Assembly: GCF_016722925.1 (NCBI RefSeq)
Contig: NZ_JAEQNC010000001.1
Coordinates: 434,001 to 498,000, forward strand
From: Phytoamicus setariae
GTDB taxonomy: Bacteria; Pseudomonadota; Alphaproteobacteria; Rhizobiales; Rhizobiaceae
DNA: 64,000 nucleotides
Direction: 5' to 3'
Shown here: positions 8,699 to 17,056 of the stretch, piece by piece
Layout: every line of letters begins with the position of its first letter
Numbering within the stretch: the first letter of the stretch is position 1
Notes under the pieces: model-generated
What the model saw: the letters and a program-made list of their open reading frames with translations, nothing else
Database searches by the model: none
Told to the model about the DNA's origin: nothing
Made by a program: the position numbers and the translations under genes

Positions 8699-9098
8699 GT
8701 GCGTCCTGACCTATCGGGGCTATGGCTATACCGAGCCCTTCGTTGAAAACATGACCAGGCTGGTGGGCGAAATCGAGGCCGGCAGGCCGGTCATCTTGTG
8801 CAAAGGCCCAGATGATATCTGTGGCGGGTTCACCCAGCACTGTCGAACCGTCAGCGACCACGATTGTGGCCAGCCGCACACGCGCGAAATGGACCAGACC
8901 GCCGTCGAGGCGATCAATGCACTGGTGCCAGTCCAATCCGGCGAGCCATTCGTGATGGACGCTGCCATGATTGCCGCGCTTCGCAGCGGCTTTGCCGACA
9001 ACTCGATCCGCAAGGCGTGCCTGCGCTGCTCGTGGAGCGATTTCTGTACGCAAATCGCCCGCGAAGAGTATGCTGACGTCAAGCTGTTTGAGACTTGA
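8664..9098 (+). CDS. DUF1284 cysteine-rich protein
   Basis: A 144-residue soluble protein of the DUF1284 family, whose function I do not know. The N-terminal RLRGHHFLC and the following YRGYGYTEPFVENM are typical. Cysteines recur as LC-x6-IC, HC, DC and AC-x2-CS-x4-C, a spacing that suggests an iron-sulfur cluster or another metal site. It lies 28 bases after bioY, and I recall this pairing in related genomes, so a link to biotin or metal supply is possible but unproven. Its first codons form a terminator-like hairpin. The end overlaps the convergent hepT by 20 bases. Confidence 0.8.
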   Translation: MVPVRLRGHHFLCVLTYRGYGYTEPFVENMTRLVGEIEAGRPVILCKGPDDICGGFTQHCRTVSDHDCGQPHTREMDQTAVEAINALVPVQSGEPFVMDAAMIAALRSGFADNSIRKACLRCSWSDFCTQIAREEYADVKLFET

Positions 9099-9423
9099 TC
9101 CGCTCCATTGCGAGCTTAAGCGGGCGAATATGCTCGGTTATAACCGCCCAAATGATTTCGTCCGCTACGCTATGATATTGGTGCCGCAGAATGTTGCCGA
9201 TGCCGCGAATCTGCTTCCAGGGGATTTCGCGTGCCTGTGCCAGCAATGCATCAGGAAGATGTCTGCTTGCTTCCGAAATGATTTCCAGCGCTCGTTCGGT
9301 GGCTCTTTGTAGCAGCCAGTTACCTTGATAATCTGCGAAAGTCTTGCCATCGGTGGCGGCAAGAATACCCGCGATTGCGTCTGACATTTCCTGAATGACG
9401 GCATCTGGACGTCGGGCGATCAT
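9079..9423 (-). CDS. hepT: HepT-like (DUF86) toxin
   Basis: Putative HEPN-domain RNase toxin of an MntA/HepT pair, 114 residues. The family core is visible as IPWKQIRGIGNILRHQY, residues 67-83. The catalytic motif is normally R-x4-6-H-x-Y; here H81 and Y83 are present but the nearest arginines are R73 and R80, and position 76 is glycine. Tyr83 is the residue that the antitoxin would adenylylate. The start codon overlaps the mntA stop by one base (TGATG), so translation is probably coupled. Whether this variant still cuts RNA cannot be told from sequence. Confidence 0.85.
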   Translation of the reverse strand: MIARRPDAVIQEMSDAIAGILAATDGKTFADYQGNWLLQRATERALEIISEASRHLPDALLAQAREIPWKQIRGIGNILRHQYHSVADEIIWAVITEHIRPLKLAMERIKSQTA

Positions 9424-9719
9424 CAGAATACCCGCACTGCGGTTTGTTCTATCTCGGACTTGAGCAGGGGATGCAGGCTGCTGCGCGTCGTTACATCGAC
9501 ACGCACAGCCAGTTCCTCCTCTAGCAGCTGTTGGATGCCGACGAGATCAAGCAACGAAAACTTCTCTGTTGGATCATAGTCGATGAACAAGTCCAGGTCA
9601 CTGCCGGACCCCGCTTCATCGCGGGCGGTGGACCCGAATAGGTACAGAGATGTTGCTCCAAAGCGCCTCACGCTCTGCTCCTGGCTTTCCAGCAGGGAAA
9701 TTGCCTCGGCGCGTTTCAT
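9423..9719 (-). CDS. mntA: MntA-like minimal nucleotidyltransferase antitoxin
   Basis: Antitoxin that in studied MntA/HepT systems inactivates HepT by adding AMP to its active-site tyrosine. The 98-residue protein keeps the GS-x10-DxD nucleotidyltransferase signature: GS at 29-30 and DLD at 41-43, with a later VRVDVTT strand providing the third acidic residue. ATG 9719 is used because CAGGAC lies upstream; a GTG 27 bases earlier is possible. It precedes and overlaps hepT, the usual order. An AT-rich stretch upstream (9730-9780) probably holds the promoter. Confidence 0.88.
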   Translation of the reverse strand: MKRAEAISLLESQEQSVRRFGATSLYLFGSTARDEAGSGSDLDLFIDYDPTEKFSLLDLVGIQQLLEEELAVRVDVTTRSSLHPLLKSEIEQTAVRVF

Positions 9720-9783
9720 CCAAACGTCCTGCCCAGTGATCGTCACCGATGAATATTAAGCAGCAAAAGCGCGAGAATTCAAC

Positions 9784-10395
9784 TTAATCAACTGTCGCGG
9801 TAATCTCGGCGCTGGCAATCCACTCCAGCTTGCCGTCCTGATACTTCAGGATCTGGTCCTGCGGGATCTCTATACTGGCCGCCTCGGCGGAATCGAGCGC
9901 GCCGGTCAATTTGAAAATGCAGCGGATGATGCCGCCATGGCAAACCGCGACCGTCGGCCTGTCGACGCTGTCGAGCCAATCGCCGACGCGCCTGGAAAGT
10001 ATGTCGTAGCTTTCGGCATCTGCACCGGGAGCAAGGAAATGCCATTTGTCGGCTCTGCGCGCCGCAACCAGTTCCGGCGTGACGGCGCGAACCTCCTTGA
10101 GGGTCTTGCCTTCCCAGTCGCCAAAGCAGATTTCGCGCAGGCGTTCGTCAAGCGTATATCCCGTAGCATCGAGGCCGGCGGCGACCCGCACGAGTTCGGT
10201 GGTCTCCCGCGCCCGCACGAGCGGGCTTGAGACGAAACGGTAGCGGGCGAGATCGCCGGCAAGCGCCTTGAGCGCCACGCCATTCTCGGTCGCCTGACGG
10301 CGGCCGAGCGCATTGAGCGGAATGTCCTTCTGGCCCTGCAGGCGCCATTCGGCGTTCCAGTCGGTCTGGCCGTGGCGAATGATGAAAAGTGTCAC
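9784..10395 (-). CDS. Histidine phosphatase family protein (phosphoglycerate mutase-like)
   Basis: A 203-residue member of the phosphoglycerate mutase/acid phosphatase superfamily. The phosphohistidine motif FIIRHGQTDWN is at the N-terminus, a conserved SSPLVRARET block follows, ERLREICFGDWEG supplies the acidic general acid, and AVCHGGIIRC carries the second histidine. Members act on small phosphate esters; the substrate here is unknown, and a cofactor-dependent mutase role is less likely than phosphatase. GTG start with CAGGAAC upstream. It lies 14 bases after fabI and is probably co-transcribed. Confidence 0.88.
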   Translation of the reverse strand: MTLFIIRHGQTDWNAEWRLQGQKDIPLNALGRRQATENGVALKALAGDLARYRFVSSPLVRARETTELVRVAAGLDATGYTLDERLREICFGDWEGKTLKEVRAVTPELVAARRADKWHFLAPGADAESYDILSRRVGDWLDSVDRPTVAVCHGGIIRCIFKLTGALDSAEAASIEIPQDQILKYQDGKLEWIASAEITATVD

Positions 10396-10409
10396 GGCCG
10401 TTCCTGCTG

Positions 10410-11228
10410 TCAGTCCTTGGCGACAGAAATGTCGGGCGCGTCGACGGCTTTCATGCCGACGACATGGTAGCCGCTGTCGGCATGGTGGACTTCGCCGGTC
10501 ACCGAGCGCGACAGGTCCGACAGCATGTAGAGGCCGACATCACCCACTTCCTCGATGGTGACGGTGCGGCGCAGCGGCGCGTTGTACTCGTTCCATTTGA
10601 GGATATAGCGGAAATCGCCGATGCCGGACGCGGCAAGCGTCTTGATCGGGCCGGCGGAAATCGCGTTGACGCGAATGTTCTTCGGGCCGAGGTCGACGGC
10701 GAGATACTTCACGCTTGCCTCGAGTGCCGCCTTGGCAACGCCCATGACGTTGTAGTTCGGCATGACTTTCTCGGCGCCGTAATAGGTCAGCGTCAGCATC
10801 GAGCCGCCATCGGTCATCAGCTTTTCGGCGCGACGCGCGACCGAAGTGAACGAGAACACCGAAATCTGCATGGTCTTGGCGAAATTTTCGGGTGACGTAT
10901 CGACATAGCGGCCGCTCAGCTCATCCTTGTCGGAAAAGCCGATGGCGTGGACGAGGAAGTCGATCTTGCCCCACATCTTCTCGATGTCGGCAAACAGCGC
11001 ATCGATGCTGGCTTCGTCGCTGACGTCGCAATGACCGGCCAGAACGCCGCCGATTTCCTGGGCGAGGGGTTCCACCCGCTTCTTCAGCGCGTCACCCTGA
11101 TAGGTGAGCGCAACTTCGCCACCCTGCGCGTGTATGGCCTTGGCGATACCCCACGCGATCGAACGGTTGTTGGCAACGCCCATAATGACGCCACGCTTGC
11201 CCGCCATCAAACCGGCAGTTTGAACCAT
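10410..11228 (-). CDS. fabI: Enoyl-[acyl-carrier-protein] reductase (NADH)
   Basis: Last step of each round of type II fatty-acid elongation: reduces enoyl-ACP with NAD(P)H. The 272-residue SDR has the FabI nucleotide motif GVANNRSIAWGIA, the FLVHAIGFSDKDEL segment, and the catalytic Tyr159-x6-Lys166 in NYNVMGVAKAALE. The ATG at 11228 has an AGGAGGGG ribosome-binding site; the open frame runs 27 codons further upstream. It heads a unit with the histidine phosphatase gene. This protein class is the target of triclosan-type inhibitors. Confidence 0.96.
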   Translation of the reverse strand: MVQTAGLMAGKRGVIMGVANNRSIAWGIAKAIHAQGGEVALTYQGDALKKRVEPLAQEIGGVLAGHCDVSDEASIDALFADIEKMWGKIDFLVHAIGFSDKDELSGRYVDTSPENFAKTMQISVFSFTSVARRAEKLMTDGGSMLTLTYYGAEKVMPNYNVMGVAKAALEASVKYLAVDLGPKNIRVNAISAGPIKTLAASGIGDFRYILKWNEYNAPLRRTVTIEEVGDVGLYMLSDLSRSVTGEVHHADSGYHVVGMKAVDAPDISVAKD

Positions 11229-11395
11229 GAAGGCCCCTCCTGAAACAAAAACTCTGTTTCGGCCTATCGCACAGCCTGACCGGCGGTTCAAGCACGGTGA
11301 AATCATCAAATGTTAGCGTTGGCAAAATTTGGTGTAGAGAGTGGGAAAACCAGCGGTTTTTGCATCAATCCTGTGCAAACAGCGTCATCGGCTTG

Positions 11396-12541
11396 TCACA
11401 AATAAAGCCCGTTGCGCAAAGACTGCATCAGGTCGACCAGTTTCTGGTCGGGCCGGTCCCACAGCATCACGCGTGCCTCCACGACCAGATCGCCGCGCGA
11501 GCCAGCCCCCTTCGGCAAGCCGCGTCCGGCGATGCGGGTGGTGTATTGCGATCCTGACCAGGCCGGAATCGTGATGGCTATCGGCCCATCGATTGTCTCG
11601 ACGGTTGCTTCGCCGCCGAGCACCGCCTTGTCGATGTCGATATCGGCGAATGTCCTGAGATCGTGTTCGTCGGTTCTGTACCAACGGTGCGGCTTGACCT
11701 TTATTCGCGCCACCACATCGCCGCGTTTCAGCCCCTGCAGGCGATGGCCGTAGCCCTCGATGCGAACTTCTGTTCCATCCTTGATGCTCTCGGGCAGGGT
11801 AATGCTGAGCAATTTACCGTCGGGCAGCGTGATGGCGGGATTGAGCCTATTCAGGATGTCTTCGATGCTCACTGCGACATCGACGATCAGGTCCGGCACC
11901 TTGTCGGGTGGCGGTATCTGACGTGTCAGGCGCTTGAGAAGATAGGACATCAACTCGAGTGCCGGCGATGTTCGTTGTTCGGCGGACGTTTCCGACGGCT
12001 TTTCGGTAGAAGCCGGGTCCAGCTCTTCATATGCGGGCTGTGCGTTCGCACGCGCTGCCTCTGCCTGCGGCCTCTGCGCCTGCTGTGCCGGTGATTCGGC
12101 TTTTTCGGATGTCTTGCGTGTGCCGAAGATCTTCGAAACGACGTCTTCCGCGCTTTCCTTGCCGGCGGTTTCGCCGCCGCTGGCGCGTGCCGAAACCGCA
12201 GCAGCCGCAGCGGCTGCGCGGGCTTCTGCCTGGGCGCGGGCCTGTGCGGCCGCCTTTGCTTCGGCTTCGGCACGGGCCCGTTCGGCCCGCTGCTCCATGA
12301 AGGTCGCTTCCTTGTTGCCACGCGTGGTCGCGCGGGCGCGTGCTTCGTCGAACAGGCGGCGCTTGTCCGGATCTTTCAGAAGGTCGTAGGCGCGGCCGGC
12401 TTCGGTGAAGCGGTTGACCGCCCTGGGATCATCAGGGTTCTGGTCGGGATGCAACGCCTTTGCGGTCGCCCGCCAGGCGGCCTTGATTTCCTGTTGGCCG
12501 GCATCCTTGTTGACGCCGAGAATGGAATAGGGATCACGCAT
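11396..12541 (-). CDS. DnaJ-domain protein (CbpA/DjlA-like J-protein)
   Basis: Hsp40-type co-chaperone, 381 residues. The J domain occupies about residues 3-68 with the HPD motif (ALHPDQNPDDP) that stimulates DnaK. An alanine/arginine/glutamate-rich linker with strong helical or coiled-coil character spans about 85-150. Residues from about 215 form a CTD-like substrate-binding region (LLSITLPESIKDGTEVRIEG, DVVARIKVKPH, VLGGEATVETIDG). No zinc-finger cysteines are present, so it is a type B protein like CbpA rather than DnaJ itself. It lies next to pdxH, an arrangement I recall from other Rhizobiales. No strong ribosome-binding site is visible. Confidence 0.88.
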   Translation of the reverse strand: MRDPYSILGVNKDAGQQEIKAAWRATAKALHPDQNPDDPRAVNRFTEAGRAYDLLKDPDKRRLFDEARARATTRGNKEATFMEQRAERARAEAEAKAAAQARAQAEARAAAAAAAVSARASGGETAGKESAEDVVSKIFGTRKTSEKAESPAQQAQRPQAEAARANAQPAYEELDPASTEKPSETSAEQRTSPALELMSYLLKRLTRQIPPPDKVPDLIVDVAVSIEDILNRLNPAITLPDGKLLSITLPESIKDGTEVRIEGYGHRLQGLKRGDVVARIKVKPHRWYRTDEHDLRTFADIDIDKAVLGGEATVETIDGPIAITIPAWSGSQYTTRIAGRGLPKGAGSRGDLVVEARVMLWDRPDQKLVDLMQSLRNGLYL

Positions 12542-12601
12542 CAGGGTACACCCAATGAAGTCCGGGAGCGGATGCGACTGTCACTGTTCCCCCCCCTCGG
12601 T

Positions 12602-13057
12602 TCAGCCGATTTCCTTGAAATTGATAACCTGCCACTCGCCGCTGCCGACGAGGCATGCCTTGCCACCAAAATTGGCGATACCGCGATAGGAATGCCTGGT
12701 AGTTGTAAATAATCGGCAAACGTAGCTGCCGTTGTTTTCTTCCTGAATCGTATTGATGACGCCGGCGCTGCCCGTAGAGGTATTCGCCCATGGAATGTTC
12801 GTCGGGCCGGGCTTGGAAATGTCGGCGGAACTGACGGCGTTACGAACCGTCACTTCGTCGGAAACGGAGTCCGGCAGCGCCTGGTAGTTATTTTGGACAG
12901 CGCTTGTCGTCAGCTTCTTGTCAGTCGATTCGAATCCCGACATGCCGAAGCCCATGCAGCCACCCAGAAAGGCGCACAGTGTCGCGACGGCGACCACGCG
13001 GGCCGCTGCGGCAACATAATCCTTTCTGCGGCCTGTCGGCTTTGCTATGTGTCCCAA
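12602..13057 (-). CDS. Small lipoprotein of the 17-kDa surface antigen type (RT0821/Lpp0805-like)
   Basis: A 151-residue probable outer-membrane lipoprotein. The N-terminus is basic, followed by a hydrophobic stretch and a lipobox ending FLGGC (Cys34). The C-terminal half contains IPWANTSTGSAGVINTI, a central CR pair and GKACLVGSGEWQVINF, which matches the 17-kDa antigen family C-terminal domain; the two cysteines may form a disulfide. The only start that keeps the signal peptide complete is TTG at 13057, without a clear ribosome-binding site, so the start is uncertain. It is divergent from pdxH with only 45 bases between them. Confidence 0.78.
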   Translation of the reverse strand: MGHIAKPTGRRKDYVAAAARVVAVATLCAFLGGCMGFGMSGFESTDKKLTTSAVQNNYQALPDSVSDEVTVRNAVSSADISKPGPTNIPWANTSTGSAGVINTIQEENNGSYVCRLFTTTRHSYRGIANFGGKACLVGSGEWQVINFKEIG

Positions 13058-13102
13058 TGATACGGCCCGAAACTCTAAAACTGATAAGGCATTTGGCGGA
13101 TC

Positions 13103-13717
13103 ATGAGCGAAAATGAGTTAACAACCGGTGACTTCACTGAGACGGATCAGCCTTTTTCTCTGTTTGGGACATGGCTGGAAGATGCGACCGCCTCCGAACC
13201 AAACGATCCGAACGCACTTGCCCTTGCGACCGTCGACGCCGACGGCATGCCGAATGTCCGCATGGTGTTGCTGAAGGGCTTCGACCATGATGGCTTTGTT
13301 TTCTATACAAATTATGAGAGTCAGAAGGGACTGGAGCTTCTTGGCCAGAAGAAGGCGGCCATGGTGTTTCACTGGAAGTCTCTACGCCGGCAGGTGCGGG
13401 TGAGGGGAGATATCGAACTGGTCAGCGACGCAGAGGCCGACGCCTATTACGAAAGCCGCCCGCGTGGAAGCCGCATCGGCGCCTGGGCATCCAAACAGTC
13501 GCGCCCGCTTGAAAGCCGCTTTGCGCTGGAGAAGGCGGTGGCCGAATACACGATGAAGTTCGGGATCGGACGCATACCGCGGCCGGCGCATTGGTCCGGC
13601 TTCCGGCTGAAGCCGGTCTCCATCGAGTTCTGGCATGACCGTCCGTTCCGGCTGCACGACCGGATCGAATTCCGCCGCAAGGGCGACGGCTGGGAGAAGG
13701 TCCGGATGTATCCGTGA
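13103..13717 (+). CDS. pdxH: Pyridoxamine 5'-phosphate oxidase
   Basis: FMN-dependent oxidase that makes pyridoxal 5'-phosphate from PNP or PMP, the final step of vitamin B6 synthesis and salvage. The 204-residue protein carries the whole family pattern: [48 protein letters not shown], the [15 protein letters not shown] segment, and the C-terminal [17 protein letters not shown] and WEKVRMYP. Full length. It is divergent from the small lipoprotein gene. The following 560 bases hold repeats and a gene remnant. Confidence 0.96.
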   Translation: MSENELTTGDFTETDQPFSLFGTWLEDATASEPNDPNALALATVDADGMPNVRMVLLKGFDHDGFVFYTNYESQKGLELLGQKKAAMVFHWKSLRRQVRVRGDIELVSDAEADAYYESRPRGSRIGAWASKQSRPLESRFALEKAVAEYTMKFGIGRIPRPAHWSGFRLKPVSIEFWHDRPFRLHDRIEFRRKGDGWEKVRMYP

Positions 13718-13863
13718 GCCGGATGGGAGCCCTCGACCTCGCAAGCTGAATCGTTGGGTCAAGTCCGACGATGACTCCATTGGGGCCTGAGAGTGTAGCG
13801 TTTGGGCCCTATACGTGTCGTCAAGCTGAAGCTTCTGGAAGCTAGGCCAATACCTCTCCGCGT

Positions 13864-13893
13864 GTCATCCTCGGGCTTGACCGGAGGATCCAC
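13864..13893. repeat. Palindromic repeat, copy A (left of the GIY-YIG remnant)
   Basis: GTCATCCTCGGGCTTGACC, then GGAGGATCCAC. It is one arm-to-arm palindrome (TCCTCGGG-N5-CCCGAGGA) with one base lost in the right half. Other copies are at 14126-14155 (inverted), 14229-14253 (partial), 45000-45029 and 45059-45081. When read as protein the unit gives the recurring string DPRVKPEDD, which I associate with intergenic repeats of alphaproteobacteria. Confidence 0.85.
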
Positions 13894-13905
13894 GGCCACG
13901 AGCCG

Positions 13906-14043
13906 CTACCAAAGCTCCGGATAGAGGTCGCCTTTGATCAGACTTTCTCGGTGCTCGTAAGCCCTGCGCACAATGTCACGCGTCACACCAATATAGAATA
14001 TTCCATTCTTCTGGTTGGTGACGATGTAGACAAATCCCGCCAT
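13906..14043 (-). pseudogene. GIY-YIG endonuclease remnant with internal deletion
   Basis: A 45-codon open frame from ATG 14043 to TAG 13906-13908. The N-terminal part (FVYIVTN, then FYIGVTRD, then AYEHRES) is the first half of a small GIY-YIG nuclease. The last residues, DLYPELW, resemble the usual C-terminal end of these roughly 95-residue proteins, so about 50 residues in the middle appear to be missing. The catalytic glutamate region is lost, so activity is unlikely. Inverted copies of the same palindromic repeat lie on either side (13864-13893 and 14126-14155). Confidence 0.75.
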
Positions 14044-14125
14044 GCGCGAATGTTGGCATGACTGCCGAGTGCCGTCAATTTAACTACAAACGAGCTGACG
14101 GCTGCGAGCGACACTTTTCCGTTTA

Positions 14126-14155
14126 GTGGATCCTCGGGTCAAGCCCGAGGATGAC
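14126..14155. repeat. Palindromic repeat, copy B (right of the GIY-YIG remnant)
   Basis: GTGGATCCTCGGG, then TCAAGCCCGAGGATGAC: the perfect form of the palindrome, in opposite orientation to copy A at 13864-13893. The two copies bracket the GIY-YIG remnant. Confidence 0.88.
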
Positions 14156-14228
14156 CCTTCTGAGGCGTCTGCCCATATCATCAAACTCGGCGCTTTTGGT
14201 TGTCACGCAAAATTCCCAGCTTGCGGCA

Positions 14229-14253
14229 TCGTCGGGTCTGACCCGAGGAGCCA
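14229..14253. repeat. Palindromic repeat, partial copy C
   Basis: TCGTCGGGTCTGACCCGAGG followed by AGCCA: a shortened and slightly diverged copy of the same palindrome, 74 bases after copy B and 25 bases before the end of the polysaccharide deacetylase gene. Apart from the repeats and the GIY-YIG remnant, nothing else was seen in 13718-14277. Confidence 0.7.
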
Positions 14254-14277
14254 TGTAACCACGCGCAAATGCAGAAT

Positions 14278-15330
14278 CTACCCCATTATCTTGAATGGAA
14301 GGCCCGAGGCCAGCGCCCTGACATAGCGCGCTTTCTGGTATTGCCCGTTGAGCGAAATGCGCGGGATGGCGGTGGGATCGGCCAGTATGGATGAAACCAG
14401 CACGCCCGGCGTCGTCGTAAACGACAAGCCGACACCAAGCGCGCGCAGGATGGAGCGCACGCCAGTGGATACCGAGCGTGCGTCGCCATAGGGATAGGCA
14501 AAGCTTGCCGGGCGGCGTCCGGTCAGCGTTTCCAGATAATCGGCCGATTGTTCGATTTCCCGACGGGTTTCCTCCGGTGTCAGCCGGGAAAGGCCGCGAT
14601 GGCTGATCGTATGGGCGCCGTAGGAAACCAGCGGGTTGGTGGCGAGCGCCTGCAGTTCGTCGCCGCGCATCGTCAGTTCGCGGGTAATGGCGAGCGGATC
14701 GACGCCCATTGAACGGGCGACGGTGTCAATCTTGGCGACAGCAATCGTTTCCTCGGAGCGGTTGATGAAACCGGCAAGGCGGTTGAACGCAGCCAGCTTT
14801 TGGGCTGGTCCGTGGGCGGCAATCTTTTCATTGCCGGAACCAAAATCGTACTCCAGATTCTCGTGGCGCTTGAGCAGGGCATCGAGCGTCTCCCACCACA
14901 TGGAATGCGTCGCTTCGGCAAAACCCTTGGCGATGAAGATGTGAAAGGGAACGTTGTGTCGGGTAAACACGGGCGCGGCGTATTCGGCATTGTTGCGGAA
15001 GCCGTCGTCCAGGGTAAAGCAGGCGAATGGCGGGCCGGCGGGCTCTGCCAACCGGGCAGGGATGTCGTCGAGCCGCGCGAATTCGTAGCCCTCTGCTTTC
15101 AGCGTCAGGATCGTCGTTTCCAGGAATTCCGGGGTGATCTCAAGAATGTCGTTGGGTTGGAAAGCGTCGTCTGACCTGGGACGGACGTGATGGAGCGTGA
15201 AGATCGCGCCGCGCCCGCGAGCGCCCTTGCCGAAACCAAGTGCCGAAAGGGCTGACGTCGCTTCAAGTCCTGTGGAGATGATCGCCCGCTTTACCGCGGG
15301 CCTGGCGAGGCTTTTGAGTTGGGACAGCAT
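14278..15330 (-). CDS. Polysaccharide deacetylase family protein
   Basis: A 350-residue carbohydrate esterase family 4 (NodB homology) protein, predicted to remove N- or O-acetyl groups from a polysaccharide. The first conserved motif, CFTLDDGFRNN, provides the catalytic base and a metal-binding aspartate; GAHTISHRGLSRL supplies the two metal histidines; FAYPYGDA is the third motif. No clear signal peptide, so it may be cytoplasmic or use another route. ATG 15330 is preferred to a TTG five codons earlier. Neighbouring genes give no hint of a substrate. Confidence 0.87.
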   Translation of the reverse strand: MLSQLKSLARPAVKRAIISTGLEATSALSALGFGKGARGRGAIFTLHHVRPRSDDAFQPNDILEITPEFLETTILTLKAEGYEFARLDDIPARLAEPAGPPFACFTLDDGFRNNAEYAAPVFTRHNVPFHIFIAKGFAEATHSMWWETLDALLKRHENLEYDFGSGNEKIAAHGPAQKLAAFNRLAGFINRSEETIAVAKIDTVARSMGVDPLAITRELTMRGDELQALATNPLVSYGAHTISHRGLSRLTPEETRREIEQSADYLETLTGRRPASFAYPYGDARSVSTGVRSILRALGVGLSFTTTPGVLVSSILADPTAIPRISLNGQYQKARYVRALASGLPFKIMG

Positions 15331-15397
15331 TTCGACCGCGAGCAAACCATGAAACTCGCTCGAAGCTAGCAGCCGGCTGTTAATTCAAGTTGAATGG

Positions 15398-15658
15398 CTA
15401 CTCGACAATTTGCAGGTCGTTGATGACGCGCTTTCCGTCGGTTTCCGTGTAGAACACCACTACCTTGACGCCCTTCTTCAGCCCGTCGAAGTTGAACTCT
15501 TCCGGTGCCTGATACTTCTTGCCGTCATTCAGGACCAATGTCAGGTGGTCTTCATCAACGCCTTCGATAACCGCTTCGACGTCGGCGCTTTCCGCGAAAC
15601 TGTTGACCGGCAGCAGGAAACTTGCGGCTCCCAGTAGGATGGCGAAGAGAATACGCAT
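15398..15658 (-). CDS. DUF1344 small exported protein (copy 1)
   Basis: An 86-residue protein with a signal peptide (MRILFAILLG, cleavage near SFA-ES) and a small beta-barrel-like mature part: ADVEAVIEGVDEDHLTLVL, then LKKGVKVVVFY and RVINDLQIVE. It fits DUF1344, a periplasmic family of unknown function. Two adjacent ATG codons are available; the second (15658) gives better spacing from AAGGGA. A second, diverged member lies at 56883-57140. It is divergent from aroC across 289 bases in which I see no other gene. Confidence 0.8.
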   Translation of the reverse strand: MRILFAILLGAASFLLPVNSFAESADVEAVIEGVDEDHLTLVLNDGKKYQAPEEFNFDGLKKGVKVVVFYTETDGKRVINDLQIVE

Positions 15659-15947
15659 CATCGTTCCCTTTGTATGGTTATTTGCAACGCGTTGTCTGCT
15701 CATCTCTTCCCCCTGAATATGGCAAAATTTTTCCCGGAAAACGGCATTTTTCGCGCAAAGTGTTAGCAGGATTATATGGTTGTTCAATATCTGGCAGCAG
15801 TGCCGCATCTTTCTCAACACAGTGTTTTTTGATTTCATACGCTACCGATGCTGAAATCGCTTCAAATTCGCGTCGACAGGCACTATGAGTTCCGCCGAAG
15901 TAAAGGAAGGGGCGGCATTGCTCGCCCCGATCTCGCGGGTAGGGTCA

Positions 15948-17045
15948 ATGTCGCATAACACGTTCGGTCAGCTTTTCCGCGTCACTACCTGGGGCGAGAG
16001 CCATGGTCCTGCACTCGGCTGCGTCGTCGATGGCTGCCCGCCCGGCATCAGGTTCACGCTCGCCGAAATCCAGCACTGGATGGACCTGCGCAAGCCCGGC
16101 CAGTCGAGCTTTGTGACCCAGCGCCGCGAGGACGATATCGTCAAGGTCCTGTCCGGGGTCATGGCGGATGCCGATGGCGAGACGCTAGTTACCACCGGCA
16201 CGCCGATCTCCATGTTGATCGAAAACACCGATCAGCGCTCGAAGGACTACGGCGAAATCGCCCGCCAGTATCGGCCGGGTCATGCCGACTACACCTACGA
16301 CGTCAAATACGGCATCCGTGACTATCGCGGTGGCGGGCGGTCATCCGCCCGTGAAACGGCGGCTCGCGTCGCCGCTGGCAGTCTAGCACGCAAGGTCGTG
16401 CCGGGCGTCGTGGTGCGCGGCGCGCTGGTGCAGATCGGCATCCACAAGATCAACCGCGACAACTGGGACTGGAGCGAGGTCGGCAACAATCCGTTCTTTG
16501 CGCCGGACCCTGAGATCGTCCCGGTCTGGGAAGAGTATCTTTCCGACATCCGCAAGAAAGGCTCGTCCATCGGTGCGGTCATCGAGATCGTCGCAGAAAA
16601 CGTACCTGCGGGCATCGGTGCGCCTATTTATGCCAAGCTCGATCAAGATATCGCGTCGAACCTGATGTCGATTAATGCCGTCAAGGGCGTGGAGATTGGC
16701 AACGGATTTGGCGCAGCTGAAATCACCGGCGAGGAGAACGCCGACGAAATGCGGATAGGCAATGACGGAAAGCCGTATTTCCTCTCCAACCATGCGGGCG
16801 GCATTCTCGGCGGTATTGCCACGGGTCAGCCCGTCGTCGCCCGTTTTGCGGTCAAGCCAACCTCGTCGATCCTGACAGAGCGGCGCTCGATCGATGCGGA
16901 TGGCAAGGAAGTTGAGCTGCGCACCAAGGGTCGGCACGACCCCTGCGTCGGAATCCGGGCGGTTCCGGTCGGCGAGGCGATGGTGGCCTGCACGATCGCC
17001 GATCACTATCTGAGGGACCGCGGCCAGACCGGCCGACTGAAATAA
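15948..17045 (+). CDS. aroC: Chorismate synthase
   Basis: Last step of the shikimate pathway: converts EPSP to chorismate with reduced FMN. The 365-residue protein has the family start [20 protein letters not shown], the [15 protein letters not shown] block, [14 protein letters not shown], the [11 protein letters not shown] motif and the end [17 protein letters not shown]. The ATG at 15948 is chosen because all family members begin there; the open frame extends 21 codons upstream. ribB begins 11 bases after its stop, so the two are co-transcribed. Confidence 0.96.
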   Translation: MSHNTFGQLFRVTTWGESHGPALGCVVDGCPPGIRFTLAEIQHWMDLRKPGQSSFVTQRREDDIVKVLSGVMADADGETLVTTGTPISMLIENTDQRSKDYGEIARQYRPGHADYTYDVKYGIRDYRGGGRSSARETAARVAAGSLARKVVPGVVVRGALVQIGIHKINRDNWDWSEVGNNPFFAPDPEIVPVWEEYLSDIRKKGSSIGAVIEIVAENVPAGIGAPIYAKLDQDIASNLMSINAVKGVEIGNGFGAAEITGEENADEMRIGNDGKPYFLSNHAGGILGGIATGQPVVARFAVKPTSSILTERRSIDADGKEVELRTKGRHDPCVGIRAVPVGEAMVACTIADHYLRDRGQTGRLK

Positions 17046-17056
17046 GGAACACTAGC

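Noticed and set aside
17046-17056. FMN riboswitch for ribB
   Set aside because: Only 11 bases separate aroC and ribB, too short for an RFN element.
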